A stretch of 9,444 bases of DNA from Scatosoma sp045643825 (GTDB lineage Bacteria; Bacillota; Clostridia; Christensenellales; Borkfalkiaceae): the NCBI GenBank assembly GCA_045643825.1, contig JAZRFV010000035.1, positions 1-9,444 on the forward strand. The letters are read 5' to 3'. The position numbers and the translations under genes are program-made. Positions 1 through 6,149 of the stretch are shown piece by piece. Within the stretch, counting starts at the first letter, position 1. Every line of letters begins with the position of its first letter. The notes under the pieces were generated by a model. The model worked only from the letters and a program-made list of their open reading frames with translations. It was not told the DNA's origin and ran no database searches.

Positions 1-500
1 AAATGATTATTCTGCTTTATCTTTACGCGCTCTACGTATTCAAGCACTACGGGATTATGTTTGACGCTTAAATTTACAGTTGAAAAATTTGCTAATATAT
101 TTGCGACATCGGGTGACGTTTTTAATTTTTCCAAATAAAATCTATATACCTTATCACGACTCGTGTTCGGAAAAAACTTTGAAATGTCAACCTTAAATAA
201 ATAATCAAAGCCCTGATGCTCTTTCGCATTATCAATGTAGCACTTTCCTTTGATTCCTGAAAATGCATATTCAGGATAATCTAACTGCTGAAGACTTTTT
301 AAGATAATTCCTTGAATTTTTTTAACATCCTCTTCAGGTGCTTCAATTAAACGTTCTTTCCCTTCGCTTTTCGCTATATATGGGTTAATTTTTTTATTAA
401 CAAAAGAGCCTTTGCAATATAACTTTCGGTCAATATGCAAAAGCTCCATTAGTTTTGATTTTGATTTTAATCCATACAAATAGCATAATTTATAATTCAA
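1..500 (-). CDS. Retron-like reverse transcriptase, N-terminal part (cut by window edge)
   Basis: RNA-directed DNA polymerase of the retron/antiviral type; about 166 N-terminal residues are visible and the frame stays open to position 1. Seen: an RLIEAPEEDVKKIQ segment (residues about 60-75) matching the R-x-I-x-x-P...K-x-I-Q block before RT motif 1; an AFSGIKGKCYIDNAKEH stretch (about 90-106) containing the NAxxH element typical of retron RTs; and FKVDISKFFP (about 112-121), which is RT motif A with the first catalytic Asp. The last residues, KQNNH, sit where the LPxG motif usually starts, so it probably lies just outside. The YxDD active site and thumb cannot be seen. No ATG fits the N-terminus; a TTG at 500..498 behind a GAGGT site is the likely start. 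An internal ATG at 449..447 would remove conserved sequence. It lies 35 bp after a small gene, probably in one operon. Retron RTs make msDNA used in anti-phage defence; that role here is inferred. Confidence 0.8.
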   Translation of the reverse strand, partial: MNYKLCYLYGLKSKSKLMELLHIDRKLYCKGSFVNKKINPYIAKSEGKERLIEAPEEDVKKIQGIILKSLQQLDYPEYAFSGIKGKCYIDNAKEHQGFDYLFKVDISKFFPNTSRDKVYRFYLEKLKTSPDVANILANFSTVNLSVKHNPVVLEYVERVKIKQNNH

Positions 501-507
501 AGGTTTT

Positions 508-513
508 ACCTCA
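508..513 (-). promoter_or_regulatory. Ribosome binding site selecting a TTG start for the RT
   Basis: Read on the minus strand this is TGAGGT, with GAGGT seven bases before a TTG codon at 500..498. The RT frame has no ATG between the end of the upstream gene and residue 18 of the proposed protein, so this site is the main argument for a TTG start. Low-efficiency initiation would fit a protein that must be kept scarce, which is inference. Confidence 0.55.
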
Positions 514-535
514 TGTAATTGAATTTGATTGGTGC

Positions 536-814
536 TTATCCTTGCAATTCCCGACGCTCTAAAGAGTTCTCCACCCGCCTTCTTACAGCAAAATAAATAT
601 CTCTAGATTGTTGCGCAACATTACTTAAGCCCTTGTTCCCTTCATGAAGATACACATAGTTTTGAATACGCATCCTAGTTGAAGCCTTGTCTCTATCTCG
701 AAAACCTTGTTCCCGCAGTATCCTCATTAGAGAATCCAACTTATAATTCCAATCCGCAATATTCTCCATATAGAATTTACACACAAGATAATCTTCTTCA
801 AAAGTCCAGTTCAT
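536..814 (-). CDS. Small basic protein upstream of RT, possible DNA-binding module
   Basis: A 92-residue protein whose function I do not recognise. It begins MNWTFEEDYLVCKFYMEN: a Trp followed by an acidic pair and a long amphipathic segment, reminiscent of Myb/SANT- or HTH-like small proteins. Its centre (about residues 40-70) has FRDRDKASTRMRIQNYVYL and then a GNKGLSNVAQQS segment, a Arg/Lys-rich pattern I associate, without being able to check, with small proteins and N-terminal modules near restriction or nuclease genes. No membrane segment or signal peptide is visible. The start at 814 is chosen over an upstream ATG at 862 because GGAGG (826..822) sits seven bases before it, and the extra 16 residues are hydrophobic and lie over the promoter. 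The gene ends 35 bp before the RT start, so the two are probably co-transcribed and it may be an accessory, effector or repressor of the RT system. Confidence 0.7.
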   Translation of the reverse strand: MNWTFEEDYLVCKFYMENIADWNYKLDSLMRILREQGFRDRDKASTRMRIQNYVYLHEGNKGLSNVAQQSRDIYFAVRRRVENSLERRELQG

Positions 815-845
815 CAAAGTTCCTCCGTATAACGCGTATATTACA

Positions 846-854
846 AGTATAACA
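846..854 (-). promoter_or_regulatory. Probable extended -10 promoter for the small gene and RT
   Basis: The minus strand reads TGTTATACT: a TG extension followed by TATACT (851..846), a good extended -10 box. The -35 position at 17-bp spacing is poor (TGGATT, 874..869). Transcription would start near 839, giving a leader of about 25 nt before the ATG at 814. A second, weaker possibility is TTGACG (918..913) with TCTAAA 16 bp further. The whole 815-1007 gap is shared with the divergent recombinase gene. I found no large hairpin in it that would make a convincing msr-msd RNA. Confidence 0.4.
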
Positions 855-967
855 AATTCCACGATAAAAATCCAGTACCAAAAGAAACTTTTTAGAACAT
901 TGTATCAAATTTCGTCAAAAAACAGCTCCCTTTTCCTTTAAAATGCGACATAATAAAGTGTAGAAAG

Positions 968-983
968 AAACTGTAGTCAGTTT
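968..983. repeat. Short inverted repeat, possible operator before the recombinase gene
   Basis: AAACTG-TAGT-CAGTTT: perfect 6-bp arms with a 4-base centre, lying 12 bases before the GGAGG ribosome binding site of the recombinase gene and inside the divergent intergenic region. The size and position suit a repressor operator or recombinase-bound subsite, but arms this short can occur by chance in AT-rich DNA. Confidence 0.3.
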
Positions 984-1007
984 TAATACTATTTTGGAGG
1001 TTATTTT

Positions 1008-1712
1008 ATGATTTACGCCTATTGTCGTGTATCCACAAAACATCAACGTATCGCTCGTCAGATTACGAACATCACAGAACTCTACCCTAAAGCCACCATT
1101 ATCCGCGAGTTCTACACTGGCACCACTCAAAGTAGACCGCACTGGGACAAGCTTATCGCCACAATAAAAAAAGAAGACACCATCGTATTTGATAGTGTCT
1201 CCCGTATGTCTCGTAATGCAGACGAAGGTTTTAAGGATTATAAGATGCTCTATGAAAAAGGTGTTCACCTCATCTTCCTAAACGAACCCTTGATTAATAC
1301 TTCTGTCTTTGATTCTACTCGAAACAATTTACTTAATATTAATATCGAAACAGGAAATGCCGCTGTTGATTCTTTCTTTAAAGGAAATATTGAGCTTATC
1401 AATAACTTTATGATGGCACTTGCCGAAGAACAAATCAAAGCAGCTTTTGAACAAAGTGAAAAAGAAGTCACCGACCTTCACTCACGTATCAGCCAAGGTA
1501 TCCGTGAAGCCAAACGAAACGGCACTCAAATCGGTCTTACTCAAGGGACTACGCTTACCACAAAGAAATCCATTGACTGCAAAGCTATCATTAAAAAACA
1601 CTCCAAAGACTTCGGCGGTACCTTAGAAGGCCCCGATGTCATGAAACTTTGCGGCTGTTCTAGAAATTCTTATTATAAATATAAGAAAGAAATTAAAGCC
1701 AATGGCAATTAA
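1008..1712 (+). CDS. Serine recombinase, resolvase/invertase family
   Basis: A 234-residue site-specific DNA recombinase that would cut and rejoin DNA through a phosphoserine link. Residues 1-90 form the resolvase catalytic domain: YAYCRVST holds catalytic Ser9 with Arg7, EFYTGTT follows at 34-40, and FDSVSRMSRN (61-70) carries the paired arginines R66 and R69 equivalent to R68/R71 of gamma-delta resolvase. An insertion of some 30 residues (about 95-125) precedes the long E-helix (NNFMMALAEEQIK to about 170), which ends in GIREAKRNG. The C-terminus (about 187-228) with VMKLCGCSRNSYYKYKKE is a helix-turn-helix. The length suits a small serine recombinase, not a large integrase. GGAGG (996-1000) lies seven bases before the ATG. 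It is divergent from the RT genes and followed by its own terminator. Whether it is a resolvase, invertase or plasmid/transposon remnant cannot be told without its target site. Confidence 0.93.
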   Translation: MIYAYCRVSTKHQRIARQITNITELYPKATIIREFYTGTTQSRPHWDKLIATIKKEDTIVFDSVSRMSRNADEGFKDYKMLYEKGVHLIFLNEPLINTSVFDSTRNNLLNINIETGNAAVDSFFKGNIELINNFMMALAEEQIKAAFEQSEKEVTDLHSRISQGIREAKRNGTQIGLTQGTTLTTKKSIDCKAIIKKHSKDFGGTLEGPDVMKLCGCSRNSYYKYKKEIKANGN

Positions 1713-1713
1713 C

Positions 1714-1754
1714 AATAACACCACACGGACATATGGTCCGTGTGGTGTTATTTT
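1714..1754 (+). terminator. Rho-independent terminator of the recombinase gene
   Basis: A perfect 17-bp stem, arms 1714-1730 and 1736-1752, with a 5-base ATATG loop and a GC-rich core (ACACCACACGGAC). It begins two bases after the stop codon, and TTTT runs through 1751-1754. The stem is longer than most terminators and A-rich on its left side, so it may also act for leftward transcripts. Confidence 0.88.
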
Positions 1755-2014
1755 ATGAGATACAAAAACAAAACTTCTCTCTATAGATAATAATGTCGCC
1801 CACACACACGCGAGAGGATTAGACTATTTCACATAAAAATAATACTTTTCAATAGAAGCAAAGTCAAACCTGAACAACCTTGCTAAATTGCTTTATTCAT
1901 AAGAGCTTCAACGACGCACCCCACAACCCCTCTAAATCATTTTAATTTCATTGATATTATAAGTTGCGGAAGATAATCGTCGCACTTCTTCCATAATCAT
2001 CTTTCGCAGTACCT
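1755..2014. other. Non-coding spacer between accessory block and catabolic operon
   Basis: About 260 bases with frequent stops in all frames and no recognisable RNA gene. The only structure I see is the imperfect inverted repeat at 1965-2008. A 22-codon minus-strand ORF (2000..1932) has no good ribosome binding site. No clear terminator with a T-run follows the SGNH gene on the minus strand. Base composition shifts here from the AT-rich accessory block to the richer catabolic operon, so an insertion boundary may lie in this stretch. Confidence 0.6.
1965..2008. repeat. Imperfect 16-bp inverted repeat after the SGNH gene
   Basis: Left arm TGCGGAAGATAATCGT (1965-1980) and right arm ATAATCATCTTTCGCA (1993-2008) pair at 12 of 16 positions, with two more able to form G-U pairs, around a 12-base loop. 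It starts seven bases beyond the SGNH stop codon when read leftward, where a terminator would be expected, but no U-tract follows. It could stabilise the 3' end of the operon mRNA, or be a recombination subsite. Confidence 0.45.
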
Positions 2015-2641
2015 TTACATCTCCTCGCGGAAAACCTTTAACCATTCTTCCGCAATCAATTTACCGCCGGCAATGTCGGGATGTACCCCATCGTATAAAT
2101 AGTGTACCGCGCCGTACTTTGCCGCCGCCTCGTCGAATTTTTCTTGCAATGCAACAAAAGGAATCCCGTATTCTTCCGCAAGTTTTTTGACAACCGCCGC
2201 GTATTTCTTTACTTCGCAGAATTCATCGTACTTTTCTTCCGTTGCAGAGCCTTTCAAAACGAACGGCTCGCAAAGAATAAATTTCACGTTAGGAAGCTGT
2301 TCTTTCGTATCTTCAATCAACATACGATATACTCTTTCAAAGCGTTTTAACTCAACGCCATTTTCCCCATAAATTTCGTGCCATACGTCGTTAACCCCGA
2401 TAAGGATACTAATTACGTCAGGTTTATGGTTCCATACGTCCGCCTTGATACGCGCATACAAATCGACAACCCTATGTCCGCCAATACCACGGTTAATAAT
2501 ATCATACTGTTCGGGATTTTCGTATTTTAACGTGCTCGCCACGCTGTTCACATAACCAACCCCATAACCGAATGCTCGTCCGTCCATCTCACGATGTCTC
2601 GCCATATCCGTAATCGAATCGCCAAAAAACAATATTTTCAT
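2015..2641 (-). CDS. SGNH/GDSL-family hydrolase, probable carbohydrate esterase
   Basis: A 208-residue SGNH-fold esterase. All four blocks are visible: FFGDSIT with nucleophile Ser9; the RGIGGHR glycine region at 51-57 (block II); IGVND with Asn84 (block III, oxyanion hole); and YDGVHPD with Asp184 and His187 (block V, catalytic pair). The length is normal for a complete single domain. There is no signal peptide, so it acts in the cytoplasm. As last gene of a sugar-catabolic operon it most likely removes acetyl or other acyl groups from imported oligosaccharides, as related CE-type SGNH esterases do; the exact ester is unknown. It follows the KDG kinase after a 59-bp gap, the widest inside the cluster, with an AAAGGA-like site upstream of the ATG. 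A lysophospholipase or general esterase role is less likely given the context. Confidence 0.9.
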   Translation of the reverse strand: MKILFFGDSITDMARHREMDGRAFGYGVGYVNSVASTLKYENPEQYDIINRGIGGHRVVDLYARIKADVWNHKPDVISILIGVNDVWHEIYGENGVELKRFERVYRMLIEDTKEQLPNVKFILCEPFVLKGSATEEKYDEFCEVKKYAAVVKKLAEEYGIPFVALQEKFDEAAAKYGAVHYLYDGVHPDIAGGKLIAEEWLKVFREEM

Positions 2642-2700
2642 CTCGTTTCCATCCTTTCAATATCACTAACTGAAAAAATTCCACATTAATGGACGTTTTG

Positions 2701-3723
2701 TTATCTTTGTACTCGTCCGCTTGCGTCACCGCCTGCAAGGTTCATTACTTCCGCAACGGAAACCATGTTATAATCCCCCTCAATCGAGTGTTTCAAGCAG
2801 CTTGCCGCCACCGCAAATTCAATGGCAGACTGCGAATCCTTCCCGCTCAAAAGGCTGTAAATCAAACCGCCGCCAAAGCTGTCGCCGCCGCCTACTCTAT
2901 CCACGATATGCACGCTGTATTTCTTGCTGAAATATGCCTGCCCGTCCGTGTAAAGCATACCCGACCAGTCGTTGTCGTTCGCGCTCTTGCTTTCACGCAA
3001 CGTAACGGCTACACCCTTAAAGCCAAATCTATCCGTCAGCTTTTTCGCAACCGAGATGTATCCATCGCGGTCAAGTTTTCCGCCGTAAATATCCGAATTA
3101 TCCGCCTCGATACCAAATACGTCCTTCGCATCCTCTTCGTTTGCGATACAGTAATCAACGTACTGACACAGTTTGCCCATTACCTGACCAGCCTTTTCCT
3201 TTGTCCAAAGTTTGTTGCGGTAGTTCAAGTCACAGGAAATCGTAATGCCCTTTTCCTTTGCTTTTTGACAAGCAATTTCGCAAATTTCCGCTACGTTGTC
3301 CGAAAGAGCAGGGGTAATACCCGTAAAATGGAACCATTCCACCCCGTCGAAAATCATATCCCAGTCAAAGTCTTCCTTTTGCGCCATTGCAATCGCGCTG
3401 TACGCTCTATCATAGATAACCTTGCTAGGACGTTGGCTTGCGCCCTTTTCACAATAGAAGATGCCCACTCTATCGCCGCCGCGTACAATCTTGGACGCAT
3501 CAACGCCAAATTTACGCAACGAGTTGACAACCGTCTGCCCGATTTCGTGTTTGGGTAATTTGGTAACAAACGCCGCATCTATACCATAATTTGCAAGCGA
3601 TACCGCTACGTTTGCTTCCGCACCGCCAAAGCTTGCCACATACTTTTCACTTTGCACAAAACGCAAATATCCTTCAGGGGATAATCTTAACATCAATTCA
3701 CCAAACGTTACTACTTTTTTCAT
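2701..3723 (-). CDS. kdgK: 2-keto-3-deoxygluconate kinase, PfkB/ribokinase family
   Basis: A 340-residue sugar kinase expected to phosphorylate 2-keto-3-deoxygluconate to KDPG with ATP in the cytoplasm. The N-terminus MKKVVTFGELMLRLSPEG is typical of KDG kinases. PfkB signature 1 is at FGGAEANVAVSLANYG (32-47). Signature 2 is DRVGGGDSFGGGL (275-287), with Asp281 the catalytic base and the GGGD glycine-rich anion hole. KdgK features include the SFGGAEANVA substrate loop and CDLNYRNKLW (164-173). The length is usual for the family. The ATG follows AAGGAG, which overlaps the stop codon of the aldolase gene (TAAGGAG), so the two are translationally linked, and the aldolase uses the product of this enzyme. 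Fructokinase or 5-keto-4-deoxy-sugar kinase are alternatives, but the neighbour makes KDG the best choice. Confidence 0.88.
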   Translation of the reverse strand: MKKVVTFGELMLRLSPEGYLRFVQSEKYVASFGGAEANVAVSLANYGIDAAFVTKLPKHEIGQTVVNSLRKFGVDASKIVRGGDRVGIFYCEKGASQRPSKVIYDRAYSAIAMAQKEDFDWDMIFDGVEWFHFTGITPALSDNVAEICEIACQKAKEKGITISCDLNYRNKLWTKEKAGQVMGKLCQYVDYCIANEEDAKDVFGIEADNSDIYGGKLDRDGYISVAKKLTDRFGFKGVAVTLRESKSANDNDWSGMLYTDGQAYFSKKYSVHIVDRVGGGDSFGGGLIYSLLSGKDSQSAIEFAVAASCLKHSIEGDYNMVSVAEVMNLAGGDASGRVQR

Positions 3724-3734
3724 TGTTTTTCTCC

Positions 3735-4382
3735 TTATTTTAACGCATTAACGTATTTTTCCGCAAGTGCGGTAATACCTGCCCAATCGTTCGTTTCCAG
3801 CATTTTCTTATCAATGATGTTCGAGCCTACGCCAAAGCCCGAAACGCCTGCCTTCAAATAATCCTGCATATTGTTTTCATCAACGCCGCCAACAGCCAAA
3901 AGCTTAATGTGGGATAAAGGCGCTTTTACCGCCTTCACGTACCCCGTACCAAAGCTTGTAATCGGGAACAATTTCACAAAATCCGCCCCCGCTCTATGCG
4001 CCGCCTGTATCTCCGTGGGCGTCAATGCACCTGGCATAGAAACCAAGCCCAAACCCCTTGTTTTTTGAATTACAGGGGGGCAGGTATCAGGTGAAATGAT
4101 AAATTTGCCTCCAGCCTGCGCCGTAAGCTCCACCTGTTTTTCCGTCAAAACCGTACCTGCGCCGACGTACATTCTGCCTTTAAAGCAATCGGCGAGCATA
4201 CGAATATTTTCCGCCGTATCCTCATCGGAAACCTTACCGTTTGCGCTATACGTTACCTCTAACAAGCGAATACCGCCCGCATACATAGCCTCCGCCAAGG
4301 GAATGAGTTTTTCTCTTTCCACACCGCGAACGATAACGATTATTTTTTCTTTTTCGATCGTTTGTAAAATTTGTTCTCTCAT
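3735..4382 (-). CDS. eda: KDPG/KHG aldolase (2-keto-3-deoxy-6-phosphogluconate aldolase)
   Basis: A 215-residue class I aldolase that splits KDPG into pyruvate and glyceraldehyde-3-phosphate. The TIM-barrel landmarks are in order: IVIVRG (15-20), LLEVTYS with Glu42, GAGTVLT (74-80) with Thr77, the PGALTPTE block (117-124), and FVKLFP with Schiff-base Lys137, then LLAVGGV (161-167) and GFGVGSNI as phosphate-binding loops. Length is normal. In E. coli Eda the Glu is followed four residues later by Arg49; here this position is Ala/Ser (LEVTYSANGK), as in DgoA-type 2-keto-3-deoxy-6-phosphogalactonate aldolases, so the galacto isomer is possible. A short charged insert (NGKVSDEDTAE) follows. The ATG overlaps the preceding stop codon (ATGA), with AGGAAGAG upstream, so it is translationally coupled to the BNR-protein gene. 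It directly precedes kdgK. Confidence 0.9.
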   Translation of the reverse strand: MREQILQTIEKEKIIVIVRGVEREKLIPLAEAMYAGGIRLLEVTYSANGKVSDEDTAENIRMLADCFKGRMYVGAGTVLTEKQVELTAQAGGKFIISPDTCPPVIQKTRGLGLVSMPGALTPTEIQAAHRAGADFVKLFPITSFGTGYVKAVKAPLSHIKLLAVGGVDENNMQDYLKAGVSGFGVGSNIIDKKMLETNDWAGITALAEKYVNALK

Positions 4383-6118
4383 TTTTCTACTCTTCCTTCG
4401 TCCAAACTCTTAAAGCCTAAATAAGACACGTAGCTCCCCTCGCAATCGTTTTCCGCAACAGCTGACTGCAAGTGTAAATAATATAAACCATTCGGGAGCT
4501 CACCATTCAACGGGAACGTCAAATGGAAGTATTCCCCTGCGCTCACACTAACCTTCTTTTGATCGCAGTCGAATTCAATCTTAAAATCGGTAAACAATTC
4601 ATCGGTTTGCATATCTCTGCGCAACACGATGGAGAACGGCGCAAAATACGGCACGGTATCATCCGTGGGGTTTATCCAGTAATCGAACAGGGAAACCCGC
4701 AAGCCCTTCCCAGGCAGGTATGCGCGCAAAGTGATAACGCCCTTTCGGCTTGCAGGGAAATTCCACACAGCGCCGCTGTAACCGCTCTGCATCCGCTTAT
4801 CCTCAAGCGGAGCAAGATGCAACGCTTCTTTGCCGTTGTTTTCGGGGCTTGGAAGCAACAATGCGCTCGGCAAACGATTGTAGGCACAATGCCCAACCGT
4901 TCCTGCCCCTTTCCAACCGCCTACGATACTCTTCACGTAGCCTTGCGTGGATAAGCCCGTAAAACCGTTTGTAAAGTTCTCTTCGCGCTCCGTTTCGTAC
5001 AGCCAATCAACGTCCACGATCATAATATTACGGCAAACCTTGTGCTGACCGCTGACAACCAAGGCTTTACCAAAAGGCAATTCCATCATTTCAAACTGAT
5101 GAACGCTCTTATCAAACGTGCAGTTTTCCCCAATTGTACGGAAATCCGCATTATGTCTTAACGGATTCAAGCGAAGCTCGCGGAAGCCCTTCCACGTCTT
5201 GCCATCATCTTCGCTAATCGCCAAATGCGAAGCGTCTCGGTTGGTAAAAACGTCTTCCCAAACACCGTCCGCACCCTTGAGTTCAGGCAAAGGACGGGTA
5301 TTGCAAAACGCAAATAAAATTCTGCCGTCGCTCAGCTTTTGCATGCAAGGGAATGTACCCGTACCATTGAAAGTGGTCGGCGTAAATTCTGACCAAGTTT
5401 CCCCACCGTCCGTTGAGGTAGCCGTATAGAAAACGTCCATCGAAGTACGGGAAATGCATTGTAAAGTGCCGTCTTCCTTTTCAATCACCGTCAGTTCACG
5501 GTTATTTTGTTGCCAGCGATACCCCTGATGAGGCCATTTCACCTCAAAGTAGGGAGCTTCCCCCAAATGTACAGTATGCCATGTCTTACCATCATCCGAA
5601 TAGTGCATTACGGGATAATAAGCAGGGAGGTTGTAGGGATTTTCTCTACTCTCACAATGCCAAACGAGAATTCGGTTTCGGCTTTTCATTACGAATGGTT
5701 TATCCGTATCCACAACATATGTTTCAATGTATGTTTTTTCGTATTCTTGGGAATCGGGATTATCCCCCAAGCACGCCCAAAAGCCCTTTTTTCCGTTGCA
5801 TTTTATTGCAAGATATTTATCCAAGAAGGGTATGTAGGTTGATTTTCCAAGCAAATCATCGGAAATGATATGCCGTTTCCACGACAGACCGCAATCCTTT
5901 GATTCAATATAGCACGTGGGCGCAACCGCAACGTGATCGGGCATATCGAAGGTCGTTCTATACAAACCGTAAAAACGAATTGCCCCCTCGCGCGTTACAC
6001 ACAAACCGTTGAAAGGACAAGCATCGGGAACGGCGACCTGCGTCGGCTCGTATATGTCCTTCAATTGACGAATATCGTCTTCGGTTAAATTACTCTGCAT
6101 TCGTTGTAAAATATCCAT
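4379..6118 (-). CDS. BNR/Asp-box repeat protein of the sialidase superfamily
   Basis: A 579-residue protein with four Asp boxes: SKDCGLSW (73-80), YSDDGKTW (173-180), STDGGETW (235-242) and SEDDGKTW (302-309). These mark a six-bladed beta-propeller of the sialidase/neuraminidase fold over roughly residues 25-375. Residues about 400-575 look like an all-beta module, possibly a jelly roll. There is no signal peptide or membrane segment, so it is cytoplasmic. The F/YRIP motif of true exo-sialidases is absent near the N-terminus (the comparable stretch reads LYRTTF), and an arginine triad cannot be assigned, so sialic acid is not assured as substrate; propellers of this kind also occur in polysaccharide lyases and other glycosidases. 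The ATG has AGGAG and AGGGG (6134..6123) upstream, 31 bp after the GH123-like gene. It shares a 4-nt stop/start overlap with the aldolase gene, tying it to uronate catabolism. Confidence 0.82.
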   Translation of the reverse strand: MDILQRMQSNLTEDDIRQLKDIYEPTQVAVPDACPFNGLCVTREGAIRFYGLYRTTFDMPDHVAVAPTCYIESKDCGLSWKRHIISDDLLGKSTYIPFLDKYLAIKCNGKKGFWACLGDNPDSQEYEKTYIETYVVDTDKPFVMKSRNRILVWHCESRENPYNLPAYYPVMHYSDDGKTWHTVHLGEAPYFEVKWPHQGYRWQQNNRELTVIEKEDGTLQCISRTSMDVFYTATSTDGGETWSEFTPTTFNGTGTFPCMQKLSDGRILFAFCNTRPLPELKGADGVWEDVFTNRDASHLAISEDDGKTWKGFRELRLNPLRHNADFRTIGENCTFDKSVHQFEMMELPFGKALVVSGQHKVCRNIMIVDVDWLYETEREENFTNGFTGLSTQGYVKSIVGGWKGAGTVGHCAYNRLPSALLLPSPENNGKEALHLAPLEDKRMQSGYSGAVWNFPASRKGVITLRAYLPGKGLRVSLFDYWINPTDDTVPYFAPFSIVLRRDMQTDELFTDFKIEFDCDQKKVSVSAGEYFHLTFPLNGELPNGLYYLHLQSAVAENDCEGSYVSYLGFKSLDEGRVEK

Positions 6119-6149
6119 AATGCCCCTATCTCCTATATCCAGCTATGAA

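Noticed and set aside
1..120. RT broken after motif A
   Set aside because: The LPxG motif is not in view, but the frame is open and KQNNH fits the residues just before that motif, so the gene probably continues intact beyond the edge.
815..1007. msr-msd RNA upstream of the RT operon
   Set aside because: I see only short hairpins, and the best promoter leaves a leader of about 25 nt before the small gene, too short for such an RNA.
915..1268. 117-codon minus-strand ORF opposite the recombinase start
   Set aside because: It lies antisense to the conserved catalytic domain of the recombinase, has no family resemblance and no ribosome binding site.
1932..2000. 22-codon minus-strand ORF (MIMEEVRRLSSATYN...)
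   Set aside because: It coincides with the imperfect inverted repeat, has a poorly spaced ribosome site and is too short to support a product.
2673..2693. Small hairpin plus T6 between kdgK and the SGNH gene on the minus strand
   Set aside because: The stem is only 4-5 bp and includes a wobble pair, so it is too weak to call a terminator or attenuator.
2689..3558. 289-codon plus-strand ORF
   Set aside because: It is antisense to the KDG kinase, whose motifs are all intact; the translated sequence has no recognisable domain and looks like a codon-bias shadow.
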